From assembly GCF_016889705.1 (NCBI RefSeq), contig NZ_CP069526.1, positions 4,836,001 through 4,900,000 on the forward strand: a stretch of DNA of 64,000 bases, in the 5' to 3' direction. Every line of letters starts with the position of its first letter. Position 1 is the stretch's first letter. The position numbers and the translations under genes were made by a program. The notes under the pieces were generated by a model, which was not told where the DNA came from, searched no databases, and saw only the letters and a list, made by a program, of their open reading frames with translations. The stretch comes from Amycolatopsis sp. FDAARGOS 1241 (GTDB lineage: Bacteria > Actinomycetota > Actinomycetes > Mycobacteriales > Pseudonocardiaceae). Of this stretch, positions 25,458-33,506 are shown piece by piece.

Positions 25458-26019
25458 CCTCCGGCCGGAGCGGGGCGGCTGTCGGGATCTCGACGGCGAT
25501 CGCGTCGCACAGTTCCAGGCCGCTCACGTGAGCCAGCAGCATGCGCAGCGAGTTGCCGTGGGCGACCACGAGCACCGAACGGCCCGATTCCAGCCGCGGC
25601 ATCAGCACTTCCAGCCAATACGGCCTCAGCCGCTCGTGCAGCATCTCCAGGCTCTCCCCGCCGGGAGGCACACCGGCCGGCGACCGCCGCCAGCACGCGA
25701 CCGATTCGGCACCGAACCGGGCCCGCGCGTCGGCGCGCCGAAGTCCTTGCAGGACACCGTAATGACGCTCGACGAGTGCGGCGTGGCGCTCCACCGCCAC
25801 TCCCGGCGCGAGCCGGCTTCCGACGATCTCGGCGGTGCCGGACGCCCGAACCAGGGGTGAGGCATGCACAGCGTCCGGGCACCAGCCGGCGAGCGCGGCC
25901 GCGGCGGCGTGCGCCTCGAGGACACCCGCCGGCGTCAGCGGGACATCGAGGTGCCCGGCGAAGACATCCCCCGCGTTGGCCGTACTTTCACCGTGGCGAA
26001 GCAGGACCAGTGGGGTCAC
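25438..26019 (-). CDS. Histidine phosphatase family protein (phosphoglycerate mutase-like)
   Basis: The 193-residue protein starts TPLVLLRHGESTAN, the RHG motif carrying the phosphorylated His. It has a second catalytic His in VLVVAHGNSLRML near residue 157, with the usual VERHYGVLQGLRRADA block between. The GTG at 26019 overlaps the hydrolase stop (GTGA) and fixes the start. It is the last gene of the minus-strand oxygenase operon. The substrate is unknown; this family covers mutases and many small-molecule phosphatases. Confidence 0.85.
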   Translation of the reverse strand: MTPLVLLRHGESTANAGDVFAGHLDVPLTPAGVLEAHAAAAALAGWCPDAVHASPLVRASGTAEIVGSRLAPGVAVERHAALVERHYGVLQGLRRADARARFGAESVACWRRSPAGVPPGGESLEMLHERLRPYWLEVLMPRLESGRSVLVVAHGNSLRMLLAHVSGLELCDAIAVEIPTAAPLRPEVRLPAR

Positions 26020-26870
26020 CGGTCTCGCCCGCGCAGGAACTCGAGGACCCGCGCGGGCGCGGTGGCGGCGGTCTGCTCGGCGACCGGGACGTCCCAGTAC
26101 TCGTGCACCGGCAGGCATTCCTGGAGGTAGCGGGCGGCCGAAGGGGCGTGCGAGGTGTCCTGCCCGGGCACGATCAGCGCCGGGACGTCACAGCTCATCA
26201 GCTCCTCGGGCTCCACGCCCGGGACGGTGTCGCGGTCGAACAGACCGCGCACGGAGCCGGTCACGAGCAGGTCGTACCGCGCCGGATCGAGCGCGGCGTA
26301 CTCCTTGGCGAAGTCCTCGTCGGTGCGCAGCGGCGCGGCCCACGGGCCCACGCGCGGGTCGCTGCTGAAGCCGGCGGTCGTCGACTGAGCCAGGCCGACG
26401 ACCGCCGGCAGCCCGTGCTCGGCGACGTAGGCGAGGTGCCGGACGAACCGGCGGTGCTGCGCCATCCGGTAACGGGGCCCGCCGGCAGGCGAGAACAACA
26501 CCATGCTGCGCACCCGGTCCGGCGCCGCGACCGCGAGCGCGGCCGCGGTCGAGCAGCCGACGCACCCGCCCATGGTGTGCGCCTCGTCGATCCCGAGGTG
26601 GTCGAGCAGCCCGAGCGCCTGGCGGACGTACCCCGGCCAGTCCAGGCGCTCGACCCGGCCACCCGAGCGTCCCGATTCGCGCCGGTCGAACACGATGCAG
26701 GTGTAGTCGGATGCCAACGCGTCGACGAAGCCGAGTTCGCGATACCGCCCGAAGCTCGTCCAATTGTCCAAACTGGAGTCGAAGCCGCCCGGGCTGAACA
26801 TCAGCAGCGGCGGGCCGTCGCCGACAGTCCGGTAACGCGTGGCGATTCCTTCCAGCACGGCGACGGGCAT
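26016..26870 (-). CDS. Alpha/beta hydrolase
   Basis: The 284-residue alpha/beta-hydrolase has the oxyanion region LLMFSPGGFDSS near residues 22-33 and the nucleophile elbow near 98-104, which reads MGGCVGC in place of the usual GxSxG, so the nucleophile would be cysteine. The acid is probably in IVPGQDTSH (Asp near 250), and the late His is less obvious. A Cys nucleophile is typical of dienelactone hydrolase, although the overall sequence is closer to carboxylesterase-type hydrolases. It lies between the PanB-like and phosphatase genes of the oxygenase operon and may open a lactone or C-C bond. Confidence 0.8.
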   Translation of the reverse strand: MPVAVLEGIATRYRTVGDGPPLLMFSPGGFDSSLDNWTSFGRYRELGFVDALASDYTCIVFDRRESGRSGGRVERLDWPGYVRQALGLLDHLGIDEAHTMGGCVGCSTAAALAVAAPDRVRSMVLFSPAGGPRYRMAQHRRFVRHLAYVAEHGLPAVVGLAQSTTAGFSSDPRVGPWAAPLRTDEDFAKEYAALDPARYDLLVTGSVRGLFDRDTVPGVEPEELMSCDVPALIVPGQDTSHAPSAARYLQECLPVHEYWDVPVAEQTAATAPARVLEFLRGRDR

Positions 26871-26881
26871 GCGCGCACTCC

Positions 26882-27733
26882 TCAGCTCCGTGCCCTCTGG
26901 TTCTGGGGCACCTTGATCCCGCCGCGGATCTGCCGCCCGCCCCGGATGTCCGCGGCGCACTCGGTCAGGGCGTCGAAGGCGAGCCGGGCGACGTTGGCGT
27001 AGGTGTCGACGTCGGCGTCGACGTTGGCCGCGTTGTAGCCGATGGCCGCCGTGGCCAACCGGATCCGCCCGTCGAGCCACGGACCGCCGCCGAACCCGCC
27101 TAGCACGGGAACCGCCACGGCGTCGACCACCGCCGGCCCGACAACCGGGCCGGAGTTGGTGAAGTTGAGCGCGACCGCACCCGCCGATTCGAGCCGCCGG
27201 GCTTCGGCGACCAGCTCGTCCAGCATCTCGTCGGGCACCTGTGCGACGCTGGCGGCGGAATACTCGATTCCGTACTTGAGCGCGGTCTGCGGCGTGATCC
27301 CGAACTGCGCGAAGACCGGAACGCCCGCCCGGGTGACCGCCTCGACCGCCTCCGGGAAGTCGGCCGCGCCGTCGAGCTTCACCAGGTCGACGCCTGCCTC
27401 CTTGACCAGCCTGATCGCCGCGTCGACGGCACTGGCCGCACCCCGCTGAAGCGGGCCGAACGGGAAGTCGCAACTGAGCAGCGCCCGCCGAACACCCCGC
27501 CGGGCCGCCTTCGCGACGACGAGCACCTCGTCGAAGGTGATCTCGAGCGGATGGGACTGCCCCCACAGGTTGACCCCGACGGTGTCGCCGACCGACACGA
27601 TCTCCACGCCGACCCGGTCGACGATGCGGGCCATCTGGTAGTCCCAGGCTACGAAACACACGCTCTTCTCGCCGCGCCTCTTCATCGCCTGAAGCGACGG
27701 GACGGTGACCTTTGTTTCGTTTCCCCGGCTCAT
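26882..27733 (-). CDS. PanB-like (ketopantoate hydroxymethyltransferase-like) aldolase-fold protein
   Basis: The 283-residue TIM-barrel protein aligns with PanB: VCFVAWDYQMARIVDRVGVE, then SVGDTVGVNLWG, then SCDFPFG with two metal Asp residues. Key differences are VKLDGA where PanB has KLEGG (metal-ligand Glu to Asp) and QFGITPQ where PanB has HxGLTPQ. The start ATG 27733 overlaps the upstream gene (ATGA). A biosynthetic pantothenate role is unlikely in this catabolic operon; a related aldol or retro-aldol step on a pathway acid is more plausible. Confidence is in the fold, not the reaction. Confidence 0.75.
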   Translation of the reverse strand: MSRGNETKVTVPSLQAMKRRGEKSVCFVAWDYQMARIVDRVGVEIVSVGDTVGVNLWGQSHPLEITFDEVLVVAKAARRGVRRALLSCDFPFGPLQRGAASAVDAAIRLVKEAGVDLVKLDGAADFPEAVEAVTRAGVPVFAQFGITPQTALKYGIEYSAASVAQVPDEMLDELVAEARRLESAGAVALNFTNSGPVVGPAVVDAVAVPVLGGFGGGPWLDGRIRLATAAIGYNAANVDADVDTYANVARLAFDALTECAADIRGGRQIRGGIKVPQNQRARS

Positions 27734-28221
27734 GCGCGCGTCGCCCTCAGCAGCTCGAGCAAGTCGTCTTCTTCGGCGGGCACCAGCAGGATCCGGGCGT
27801 GGGGACGCAGCGAAAACAGCGCCTCGTTCGCGATCTGGTCCGGCGTCACGACCAGTCCCGCCGTCATGATGCCGCGTACCGTGCACGCCGCACCGATGGT
27901 GGCGGCCGCCTCCGCGTTCTCCCCCGTCGTCGAGACCAGGACGACGGTGTTACTGTCCCGCAGTTCCTCGGTGAGCGCCACCCGGTCGCCGGCCATGGTG
28001 ACGAGTTCGTGGCCGGACCCGGAGACCGAGTAGAACCGCGCCTGCGCCCACGACTCGGCCGAGGCGTGCCGGACGATGCGCTCGGCCGTATCGTCGAGCG
28101 CCACCACCCGCGTGTTGCGGGCGGCGGCCAACGGGTAGTCGATCCGGAAGGCCGCTTCCTCGGCGGTCGCCGCCCGGGCGCAGCTGCTCACCAAACCACG
28201 TTGCGACACGTCGTTCCCCAC
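27730..28221 (-). CDS. Hypothetical protein (163 aa), alternating alpha/beta pattern
   Basis: I do not recognise this protein. It has strand-like segments such as RVVALD, NTVVLVSTTG and ARILLVPAEE separated by helices, suggesting a small Rossmann-like or phosphosugar-binding-like fold. The Gly/Ser/Thr-rich VSTTGENAE turn could bind phosphate or a nucleotide. There are no membrane segments or export signal. It lies between the Rieske oxygenase and the PanB-like gene and overlaps the latter by 4 bp, so it should work in the same pathway, perhaps with the PanB-like protein. The start is GTG 28221; a GTG 12 bp later has a slightly better ribosome site. Confidence 0.7.
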   Translation of the reverse strand: MGNDVSQRGLVSSCARAATAEEAAFRIDYPLAAARNTRVVALDDTAERIVRHASAESWAQARFYSVSGSGHELVTMAGDRVALTEELRDSNTVVLVSTTGENAEAAATIGAACTVRGIMTAGLVVTPDQIANEALFSLRPHARILLVPAEEDDLLELLRATRA

Positions 28222-28225
28222 CGTC

Positions 28226-29509
28226 TCAGACCGTTGTCTGCGGGACGCCCGGCTTGGCGACCATCGCCTCGCCGATTCCCTCTACAAAGGACTGGTCGGC
28301 GGGCAGCACGATGGCGACCGAGCGGACCTTCTGGTCCTGCGGGCGGTTGCCGACCGGCTCGACGCCCTCGTCGGCCAGCGCCAGCGCCGCCTTGCGGAGC
28401 TTCTGGCGGGCCTTGATGATGCCCGCGTCGGTCGCGACGAGGCGTTCCTTGGTCCGGTCGACGATCGGCCCCATCGACTCCTGCAGGGACGAGTCCTGCA
28501 GCGCGATGCCCTTGATGCCGGAGTAGGTCTCCCCGCGCCGCTGCGCCTCGCGGTCCATGAGGTAGTCGTTGTCCTTGTTCGCGAGCGGCCGGTAGTTCTC
28601 GTCGTTCGCGCTGTGCACCCCCAGGCCCGCCCGCATGGCGGACACCTCGTCGCTCTCGAGCTGGCGCGTCGGGTGGTAATCGAAGCTCCAGGCCCAGCAG
28701 TTCTCGTCGTCGATCGGCACCCAGAAGTGGCCGTGCAGCGGGTGGTCGGCGCGCGGGGGGACCATGGTGAAGTTCGGCAGCACCCACGGGGTCACCCGCC
28801 AGTAGTAGTGCCCCTCCTCCGCGCTGCGGCGGGCACCGATGAGCAGGCCACCCTCGTAGTCGACGACTTCGAAGAACGGCTTCAGGTCCGCCCGGTTGTA
28901 GGCGTTGCCTTTCGAGCCTTTGAACAGCGGATCGCTGTCCAGGCTGCCCGAGTGCAGGAAGGTGACGTGGCTCGAGTCGATGCCCCCTTCCAGCGCCTGC
29001 AGCCAGTTGCACTCCTGGAAGCGCTTCGAGGTGAACGCCTGACCCTCCGGGACGGTCACGAATTCCCATTCCGGGAGCGGCGGCTGCGTCTCGGGGTCAC
29101 CGAGGTAGGCCCACAGCACATCACCCCGCTTGACCATCGGGTACGACTTGAGCTTGACGTTGGCGCAGAAGTTGCTGGTCTCGGGCTCGCTCGGGACCTC
29201 GATCGCCTGACCGGTGTAGTCGTACTTCCAGCCGTGGTAAGGGCAGCGGAGACCCCCCTCCTCGTTGCGCCCGAACCAGAGCGAGACGCCGCGGTGCGCG
29301 CAGAACTCGTCCATCAGGCCGTACCGGCCCTGCGAGTCCCGGAAGGCGATCAGCCGCTCCGAGAGGACCTTGACCCGCACGGGCGGGCAATCGTCGGCGG
29401 GCAGCTCCTCGGCCAGGAGCACGGGCTGCCAGAAGCGCCGGAACAGGCGGCCCATCTTGGTGCCCGGCCCCGTCTGCGTCAGCAGTTCGTTGATCTCTGT
29501 TCGGAGCAC
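28226..29509 (-). CDS. Rieske aromatic-ring oxygenase, phthalate 4,5-dioxygenase-like
   Basis: The 427-residue oxygenase alpha subunit has the Rieske [2Fe-2S] motif as CAH (near residue 68) and CPYH (near 88). The mononuclear-iron histidines are in DSSHVTFLH near 176. The opening (LLTQTGPGTKMGRLFRRFWQPVLLAEEL, quoted in part as GTKMGRLFRRFWQPV) and the long VRVKVLSERLIAFRD block match the phthalate 4,5-dioxygenase group, which works with no beta subunit. It would hydroxylate an aromatic acid using electrons from the ferredoxin encoded just upstream. A GTG start is preceded by AAAGGA. Operator G lies 48 bp before it. Confidence 0.9.
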   Translation of the reverse strand: MLRTEINELLTQTGPGTKMGRLFRRFWQPVLLAEELPADDCPPVRVKVLSERLIAFRDSQGRYGLMDEFCAHRGVSLWFGRNEEGGLRCPYHGWKYDYTGQAIEVPSEPETSNFCANVKLKSYPMVKRGDVLWAYLGDPETQPPLPEWEFVTVPEGQAFTSKRFQECNWLQALEGGIDSSHVTFLHSGSLDSDPLFKGSKGNAYNRADLKPFFEVVDYEGGLLIGARRSAEEGHYYWRVTPWVLPNFTMVPPRADHPLHGHFWVPIDDENCWAWSFDYHPTRQLESDEVSAMRAGLGVHSANDENYRPLANKDNDYLMDREAQRRGETYSGIKGIALQDSSLQESMGPIVDRTKERLVATDAGIIKARQKLRKAALALADEGVEPVGNRPQDQKVRSVAIVLPADQSFVEGIGEAMVAKPGVPQTTV

Positions 29510-29556
29510 GCTGAAGTCCTTTCACACCGGCGACCACGAAGACGCTATAGGATTGA

Positions 29557-29567
29557 ATATCAGACCA
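29557..29567. promoter_or_regulatory. GntR/FadR-type operator half-conserved, site G
   Basis: ATATCAGACCA; on the minus strand TGGTCTGATAT, with one perfect and one degenerate half. A possible minus-strand -10 TATAGC lies at 29544-29549, so the site overlaps the spacer of the Rieske promoter. Confidence 0.5.
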
Positions 29568-29604
29568 TTGAACCACTGGCAATGGCCAGTTGCCCGTCTC
29601 GAGG

Positions 29605-29931
29605 TCAGACGACCTGCTCACCAGGCACGTCGACGATGAGCCCGTCGAGCTCCGGAGTCACCTCGATCTGACACGAGAGGCGGCTGCCGGCTCGCCGGTC
29701 GCCGACCGCGAGATCAAGGAGGTCGTCTTCCATGTCGCCGGCTTCGCCGACCTGATCCAGGAATTCCTCGCGGACCCACACGTGGCAGGTGCCGCACGAA
29801 AGGCAGCCGCCGCACTCGCCGACGATCCCTGGCACCCCCGCACGCACGGCCGCGCTCATGACGCTCTCCCCCACGGAGACGTCGACAGCCCGCTCCCCGC
29901 CGGCGTCGTCGACGTACACGACCTTCGGCAT
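29605..29931 (-). CDS. [2Fe-2S] ferredoxin, adrenodoxin/putidaredoxin type
   Basis: The 108-residue ferredoxin has cluster cysteines at about 40, 46, 49 and 87 in the pattern C-x5-C-x2-C...C (GECGGCLSCGTC and RLSCQI). This is the adrenodoxin type used by Rieske oxygenases and P450s, unlike the plant-type domain fused to phthalate dioxygenase reductase. It should shuttle electrons from the reductase of 18778-20022 to the oxygenase of 28226-29509. The ATG at 29931 is preceded by GAGGAG and by operator H 25 bp upstream. Confidence 0.92.
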   Translation of the reverse strand: MPKVVYVDDAGGERAVDVSVGESVMSAAVRAGVPGIVGECGGCLSCGTCHVWVREEFLDQVGEAGDMEDDLLDLAVGDRRAGSRLSCQIEVTPELDGLIVDVPGEQVV

Positions 29932-29955
29932 AGCCCACTCCTCGACTCTGTCTAA

Positions 29956-29966
29956 TGGACTTACCA
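29956..29966. promoter_or_regulatory. GntR/FadR-type operator, site H
   Basis: TGGACTTACCA, in an AT-rich island (29950-29973), 25 bp before the ferredoxin start. It is the rightmost member of the set, so it marks the likely right end of the regulon. Confidence 0.66.
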
Positions 29967-29967
29967 A

Positions 29968-30341
29968 TATACCGGTTCGCCCAAGGGGCGCAAGACACCG
30001 AGGTCCTGTGGAGCCACCGCCCCGAGATCAGTCCACGGCGGCTCGCAGGCCCGTGCACACCACGGAGCCCGCCCCACCCCCATTCGGACCGACGCACAAG
30101 TTGATCTACAAATTGCGCAACCTGCGACCTTTGACCGATTGGCATCGTCTTGTTGATATCTGCGCGAATATGGTATTTTGTCACCGAGCAAAGCATTTTC
30201 TTACGAGGGTCTAACAGGCGCGGTGACGTGTCCGAGGACACTTCTCTCATCGCGGGTGTCAGCGGTTTCCCGGAGTACCGTCGGAGACGTCGGGGCGCGC
30301 CGACGGAATATCCGGAAGCAGAATTCGAGAAGGAGAAAACA
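29968..30341. other. Intergenic promoter region of the peptide/ABC-exporter unit
   Basis: No gene is convincing. The stretch 30085-30195 is much more AT-rich than its surroundings. It has a possible promoter, -35 TTGTTG (30150-30155) and -10 TATTTT (30174-30179) with an 18-bp spacer, which would leave a leader of about 155 bases before the small peptide gene at 30342. Confidence 0.4.
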
Positions 30342-30446
30342 ATGGGTTCTTTCAAGCCGGTTCCCCGCGACCACTGCGAAACTCGACGCGATGGCCACTA
30401 CGACCGCAACCGGCGGAACGACAAGAACCGTCGTTACGGTCGCTGA
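30342..30446 (+). CDS. 34-residue Arg/Asn-rich peptide (leader peptide or peptide precursor)
   Basis: A strong GAAGGAGA ribosome site (30328-30336) precedes ATG 30342. The peptide starts MGSFKPVPRDHCETRRDG and ends HYDRNRRNDKNRRYGR; the second half is almost all Arg, Asn, Asp and Tyr. It has one Cys and no hydrophobic signal. A hairpin (30498-30527) separates it from an ABC exporter gene. It may be a ribosome-sensing leader controlling read-through into the exporter, or a precursor of an exported peptide. I recognise no family. Overlapping reading frames exist here, but none has a comparable ribosome site. Confidence 0.55.
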   Translation: MGSFKPVPRDHCETRRDGHYDRNRRNDKNRRYGR

Positions 30447-30497
30447 TCCCGAGCTGAAGATCAGGGCGAGCCAGTCCTGATCCGAAAAGAGGGGGGA

Positions 30498-30527
30498 AGG
30501 GCCGGCGCGTTCGAAAGCGCCGGCCCT
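30498..30527 (+). terminator. Terminator or attenuator hairpin between peptide and ABC exporter
   Basis: A perfect 11-bp stem (30498-30508 with 30517-30527) with an 8-base loop, followed by CACTCCTTTTCC. It lies 51 bp after the peptide stop and 70 bp before the exporter start, an arrangement suited to attenuation. Confidence 0.75.
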
Positions 30528-30597
30528 CACTCCTTTTCCTGGAGGCGGGACAGGAATTTAACACCCGGTCCCGGAACGATGCGAAACGAGGTGCTGT

Positions 30598-32589
30598 GTG
30601 ACCGCCCTGACTCCCGTGGTGGGCGCCGGCGGCAGCTACACCACCGACGCGAAAAGCCGGCCGAAACCGTCGTCGGTTCGGCAGGCATTTCGCCGGTTCT
30701 GGCCCTACGTCCGCGGCGAACGCCGTCTGCTCCTCCTGGCCGTTCTCCTGCTGGTGCTCAGCGCGGCCACGGAGACCGTGGCGATCTGGACCTTCGGCGC
30801 GATCGTCGACAACGCTCTCACCACCGGCGACCTCCACGGGTTCTGGCGTCCCGCTTGCCTCTGGGTTGTCATGACCGCGGTCGGGGCCTTCGCTTCGTTC
30901 GGGGGCGGCGTTCTGACTTCCGTGGTGACGGAACGGTTCCTGCTTCGCCTGCGCGACGCGGTGTACGCGCACCTGCAACAACTTTCCCCCGACTTCTTCG
31001 CGCGGCACGACACCGGTGATCTGGTCGCTCGCGTGACGAGCGATGTCGAAATGGTCGAACAGCTGACCGCGTCGGGGACGGTCGAAACCATCAGCTCGGT
31101 CGTGACCGCGGTGTTCTACGGCGGCGCCGCACTGGTCGTGTCGTGGCACCTGGCGCTCACCTCGTTCCTCCTCGCCCCGCTGTTCGTGCTGGCGGCCCGG
31201 GTGTTTTCGAAGAGGATCAAGGCAGTCTCCCGCGACGAGCGCGACTACAACGGCATGATCACCACGGCCGTTCAGGAAAGCCTGACCAACCTGACGCTGG
31301 TGCAGGCGTACAACCAGCAGCGGACCGAACAGCAGCGGTTGCACACGCACGGCGCCGCTTGGATGCGAACAAGGGTCCGCGAAGCCCGGGTGTCCGGAGC
31401 CTACACACCGTTGGTGGACATCACCGAGGTCACAGCGCTGCTCCTGGTGGTCGGCGGAGGGATCTGGGAAATCAGCCAGCACCAGCTGACCGCGGGTGGC
31501 GTGCTGGCCTTCACCGCGTACCTCGGTTACCTCTACCCGCCGCTGCGCCGGCTCGGCGCCCTGACGATCATGGTGAACGCGGCCACGGCGAGTTCCGACC
31601 GCATCACGGAGTTGCTGGACACGAGGCCGATGGTGGTCGAGCATCCGCACGCCCACGTGCTGGCCCGCTCCGATGGTGAGATCAGCGTGGACCGGGTCAG
31701 CTACCGCTATCCGGGTGCCGATCGGCCGGCGCTGGCCGAGCTGTCGTTCACGGTGCGCCGGGGCCAATTGGTGGTCATCACCGGGGCCAGCGGCGCCGGC
31801 AAGTCGACGATCGCCAAATTGCTGCTGCGCTTCGCCGACCCGTCGTCGGGCAGTGTTCGGCTCGACGGTTTCGACCTTCGTGGTGTCACTACCGAATCGT
31901 TGCGCGAACAAGTGACCCTGGTGCTGCAGCAGACCCAGGTCTTCCACGGCACCGTGCGCGACAACATCGCCTACGGACGGCCCTCGGCCTCGGACGCCCA
32001 GATCGTGGCCGCGGCGATCGCGGCGGACGCACACGAGTTCATCTCGGCCCTGCCGGACGGGTATCAGACCGTACTGGACAGCGCCGGCAAGCGGCTTTCC
32101 GGTGGGCAGCGGCAACGGCTGGCGATCGCCAGGGCCATCGTCCGCGACGCGCCGGTCCTGGTGCTGGACGAGCCCACCGCCGGGCTCGACGCGGGTGCCG
32201 TCCAGCGGGTGATCGAACCACTGCGCCGGCTGGCCGGCGGCAGGACGACGATCCTGATCAGCCACGATCTGTCCCTGGCTCCAGCCGCCCATCGCATCCT
32301 GATGCTGGAGCACGGTCGGCTGGTCGAATCCGGACGGCACGAGGATTTACTGGACGCCGACGGACCGTACGCCAAGCTGTACGCGCAGCATCGTGCTGAA
32401 GCGAACCCCTCCCCCACATCGCCACGGCTGCCGGCGGGCCCGCCGGCAAGACCGACGGCCGGTGTTCTCCAGCGGCCCGGCCGGCGCCCCGGGACCGAAC
32501 CCGTCCGCTGGCGGATTCAGGGCCGGCTCTTCGAACCAGAGGAAGGCCCGTCGCCGGCGCTGGAAACCGGGCGCCGTGGTGGCGGGTGA
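30598..32589 (+). CDS. ABC exporter half-transporter (membrane domain fused to ATPase)
   Basis: The 663-residue protein has six membrane segments in about residues 40-330 and an ATPase domain in 360-595. Walker A is GASGAGKST, Q-loop LVLQQTQVFHGTV, signature RLSGGQRQR, Walker B VLVLDEPTAGLD and switch ISHDLSL. It is an MsbA/BmrA-type exporter that works as a homodimer. The 60 C-terminal residues are Pro/Arg-rich and not conserved. There is no N-terminal peptidase domain, so it would not process a leader itself. It follows the small peptide gene and hairpin and probably exports the peptide or a drug that the leader senses. Confidence 0.9.
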   Translation: MTALTPVVGAGGSYTTDAKSRPKPSSVRQAFRRFWPYVRGERRLLLLAVLLLVLSAATETVAIWTFGAIVDNALTTGDLHGFWRPACLWVVMTAVGAFASFGGGVLTSVVTERFLLRLRDAVYAHLQQLSPDFFARHDTGDLVARVTSDVEMVEQLTASGTVETISSVVTAVFYGGAALVVSWHLALTSFLLAPLFVLAARVFSKRIKAVSRDERDYNGMITTAVQESLTNLTLVQAYNQQRTEQQRLHTHGAAWMRTRVREARVSGAYTPLVDITEVTALLLVVGGGIWEISQHQLTAGGVLAFTAYLGYLYPPLRRLGALTIMVNAATASSDRITELLDTRPMVVEHPHAHVLARSDGEISVDRVSYRYPGADRPALAELSFTVRRGQLVVITGASGAGKSTIAKLLLRFADPSSGSVRLDGFDLRGVTTESLREQVTLVLQQTQVFHGTVRDNIAYGRPSASDAQIVAAAIAADAHEFISALPDGYQTVLDSAGKRLSGGQRQRLAIARAIVRDAPVLVLDEPTAGLDAGAVQRVIEPLRRLAGGRTTILISHDLSLAPAAHRILMLEHGRLVESGRHEDLLDADGPYAKLYAQHRAEANPSPTSPRLPAGPPARPTAGVLQRPGRRPGTEPVRWRIQGRLFEPEEGPSPALETGRRGGG

Positions 32590-32941
32590 AGATGCCCGGC
32601 ACAAGACTCCGTCCGATCGCGCAGGCCGAGAATGCCGTCGACGGTGCCGTAGAGCGTAGGGAACGCGCGGGTACTGGTGTAGTTGACGATGCCCTTCTGG
32701 CGTATCCCCCGCGGCCTCAACTAGCCACCCACCTCAGCGCACCTACAACGCAAACGCTGCCGTCGACGGCGCCCGGATCAATGCAGGGTCTCGGTGGACG
32801 CGCCAGGCGCGTCAGCGCGAGCCGTATCGTCGGCTGGACTGGGCTTCCTCCACCCGCGCGCCGCGCCGGGCCGGCAGCTGTTCCCGTGGACCGCCGGACC
32901 CGGCAACCTTCACAGTGCGCGCAGCGCGTGCTCGCCGCGGG
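32590..32941. other. Intergenic region, no gene seen
   Basis: I see no frame with convincing codon use, no tRNA and no strong hairpin between the ABC exporter and the membrane-protein gene that converges on it. Confidence 0.4.
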
Positions 32942-33493
32942 CTAGTTCTTCGCCGCCCGCCCCAGCCGCAGCGCGGAGACGAGGAAGAAGATCCCGCCGA
33001 GGACCGCGTAGCCGGCGAGGGTCGTCAGGGCGGCACCTTCCTTTGTGGACTGAATGACGAACGTCGTCCCGGCCACCACGGAGATGCCGCCGCTGAGGAT
33101 CATCGGCCACTGGCCACCCATCCCGCGGCGCGCGATCCCGACGGCGAGCTGGACCAGACCCGCGACGACGGCCCACACGCCCCACACCCGCAGCACGCCG
33201 GGAATGCCCGACGAGGCCGCGACGGCCAGCCCGACGGCGGCGAGCAGGCTGATCACGAGATTCACGTACAGCCCGGCGACCGGCTTGGTCGTGCGCGCCG
33301 AGCGAGCGTCGACGACCGCGGCGGCCACGTCGAACACCGGGTACAGGACCAGCAGCGCGACGCTCACCGGCCCGAGCGCCGACGCGGCCGCGAACAGCAA
33401 GCCCGCCCACACGACGGCAAAGGCGAAACGGGCCAAGTACAAGCGCCGCAAGGACAGCGCGACGCCGGTCGGTTGAGCGGCAGTGGTGGTCAC
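32942..33493 (-). CDS. DUF308-like small membrane protein
   Basis: The 183-residue protein has about six hydrophobic segments, starting with LYLARFAFAVVWAGLLFAAA and ending with a GYAVLGGIFFLVSALRLG segment (each quoted in part). The pattern resembles the DUF308/HdeD group. The GTG at 33493 has AGGAGC before it; longer readings would run through the operator and into the divergent regulator region. It is the obvious target of the TetR-type repressor encoded divergently. A role in stress or membrane protection is possible but not shown. Confidence 0.78.
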   Translation of the reverse strand: MTTTAAQPTGVALSLRRLYLARFAFAVVWAGLLFAAASALGPVSVALLVLYPVFDVAAAVVDARSARTTKPVAGLYVNLVISLLAAVGLAVAASSGIPGVLRVWGVWAVVAGLVQLAVGIARRGMGGQWPMILSGGISVVAGTTFVIQSTKEGAALTTLAGYAVLGGIFFLVSALRLGRAAKN

Positions 33494-33506
33494 GGTAGCT
33501 CCTAGT

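Noticed and set aside
26882..27733. Annotation as pantothenate-biosynthesis panB
   Set aside because: Two active-site motifs differ from PanB and the operon is catabolic, so I describe it only as PanB-like.
30352..32340. Long antisense open frame opposite the ABC exporter
   Set aside because: The plus strand has all ABC motifs; the antisense product is His/Arg/Gly-rich and has no ribosome site.
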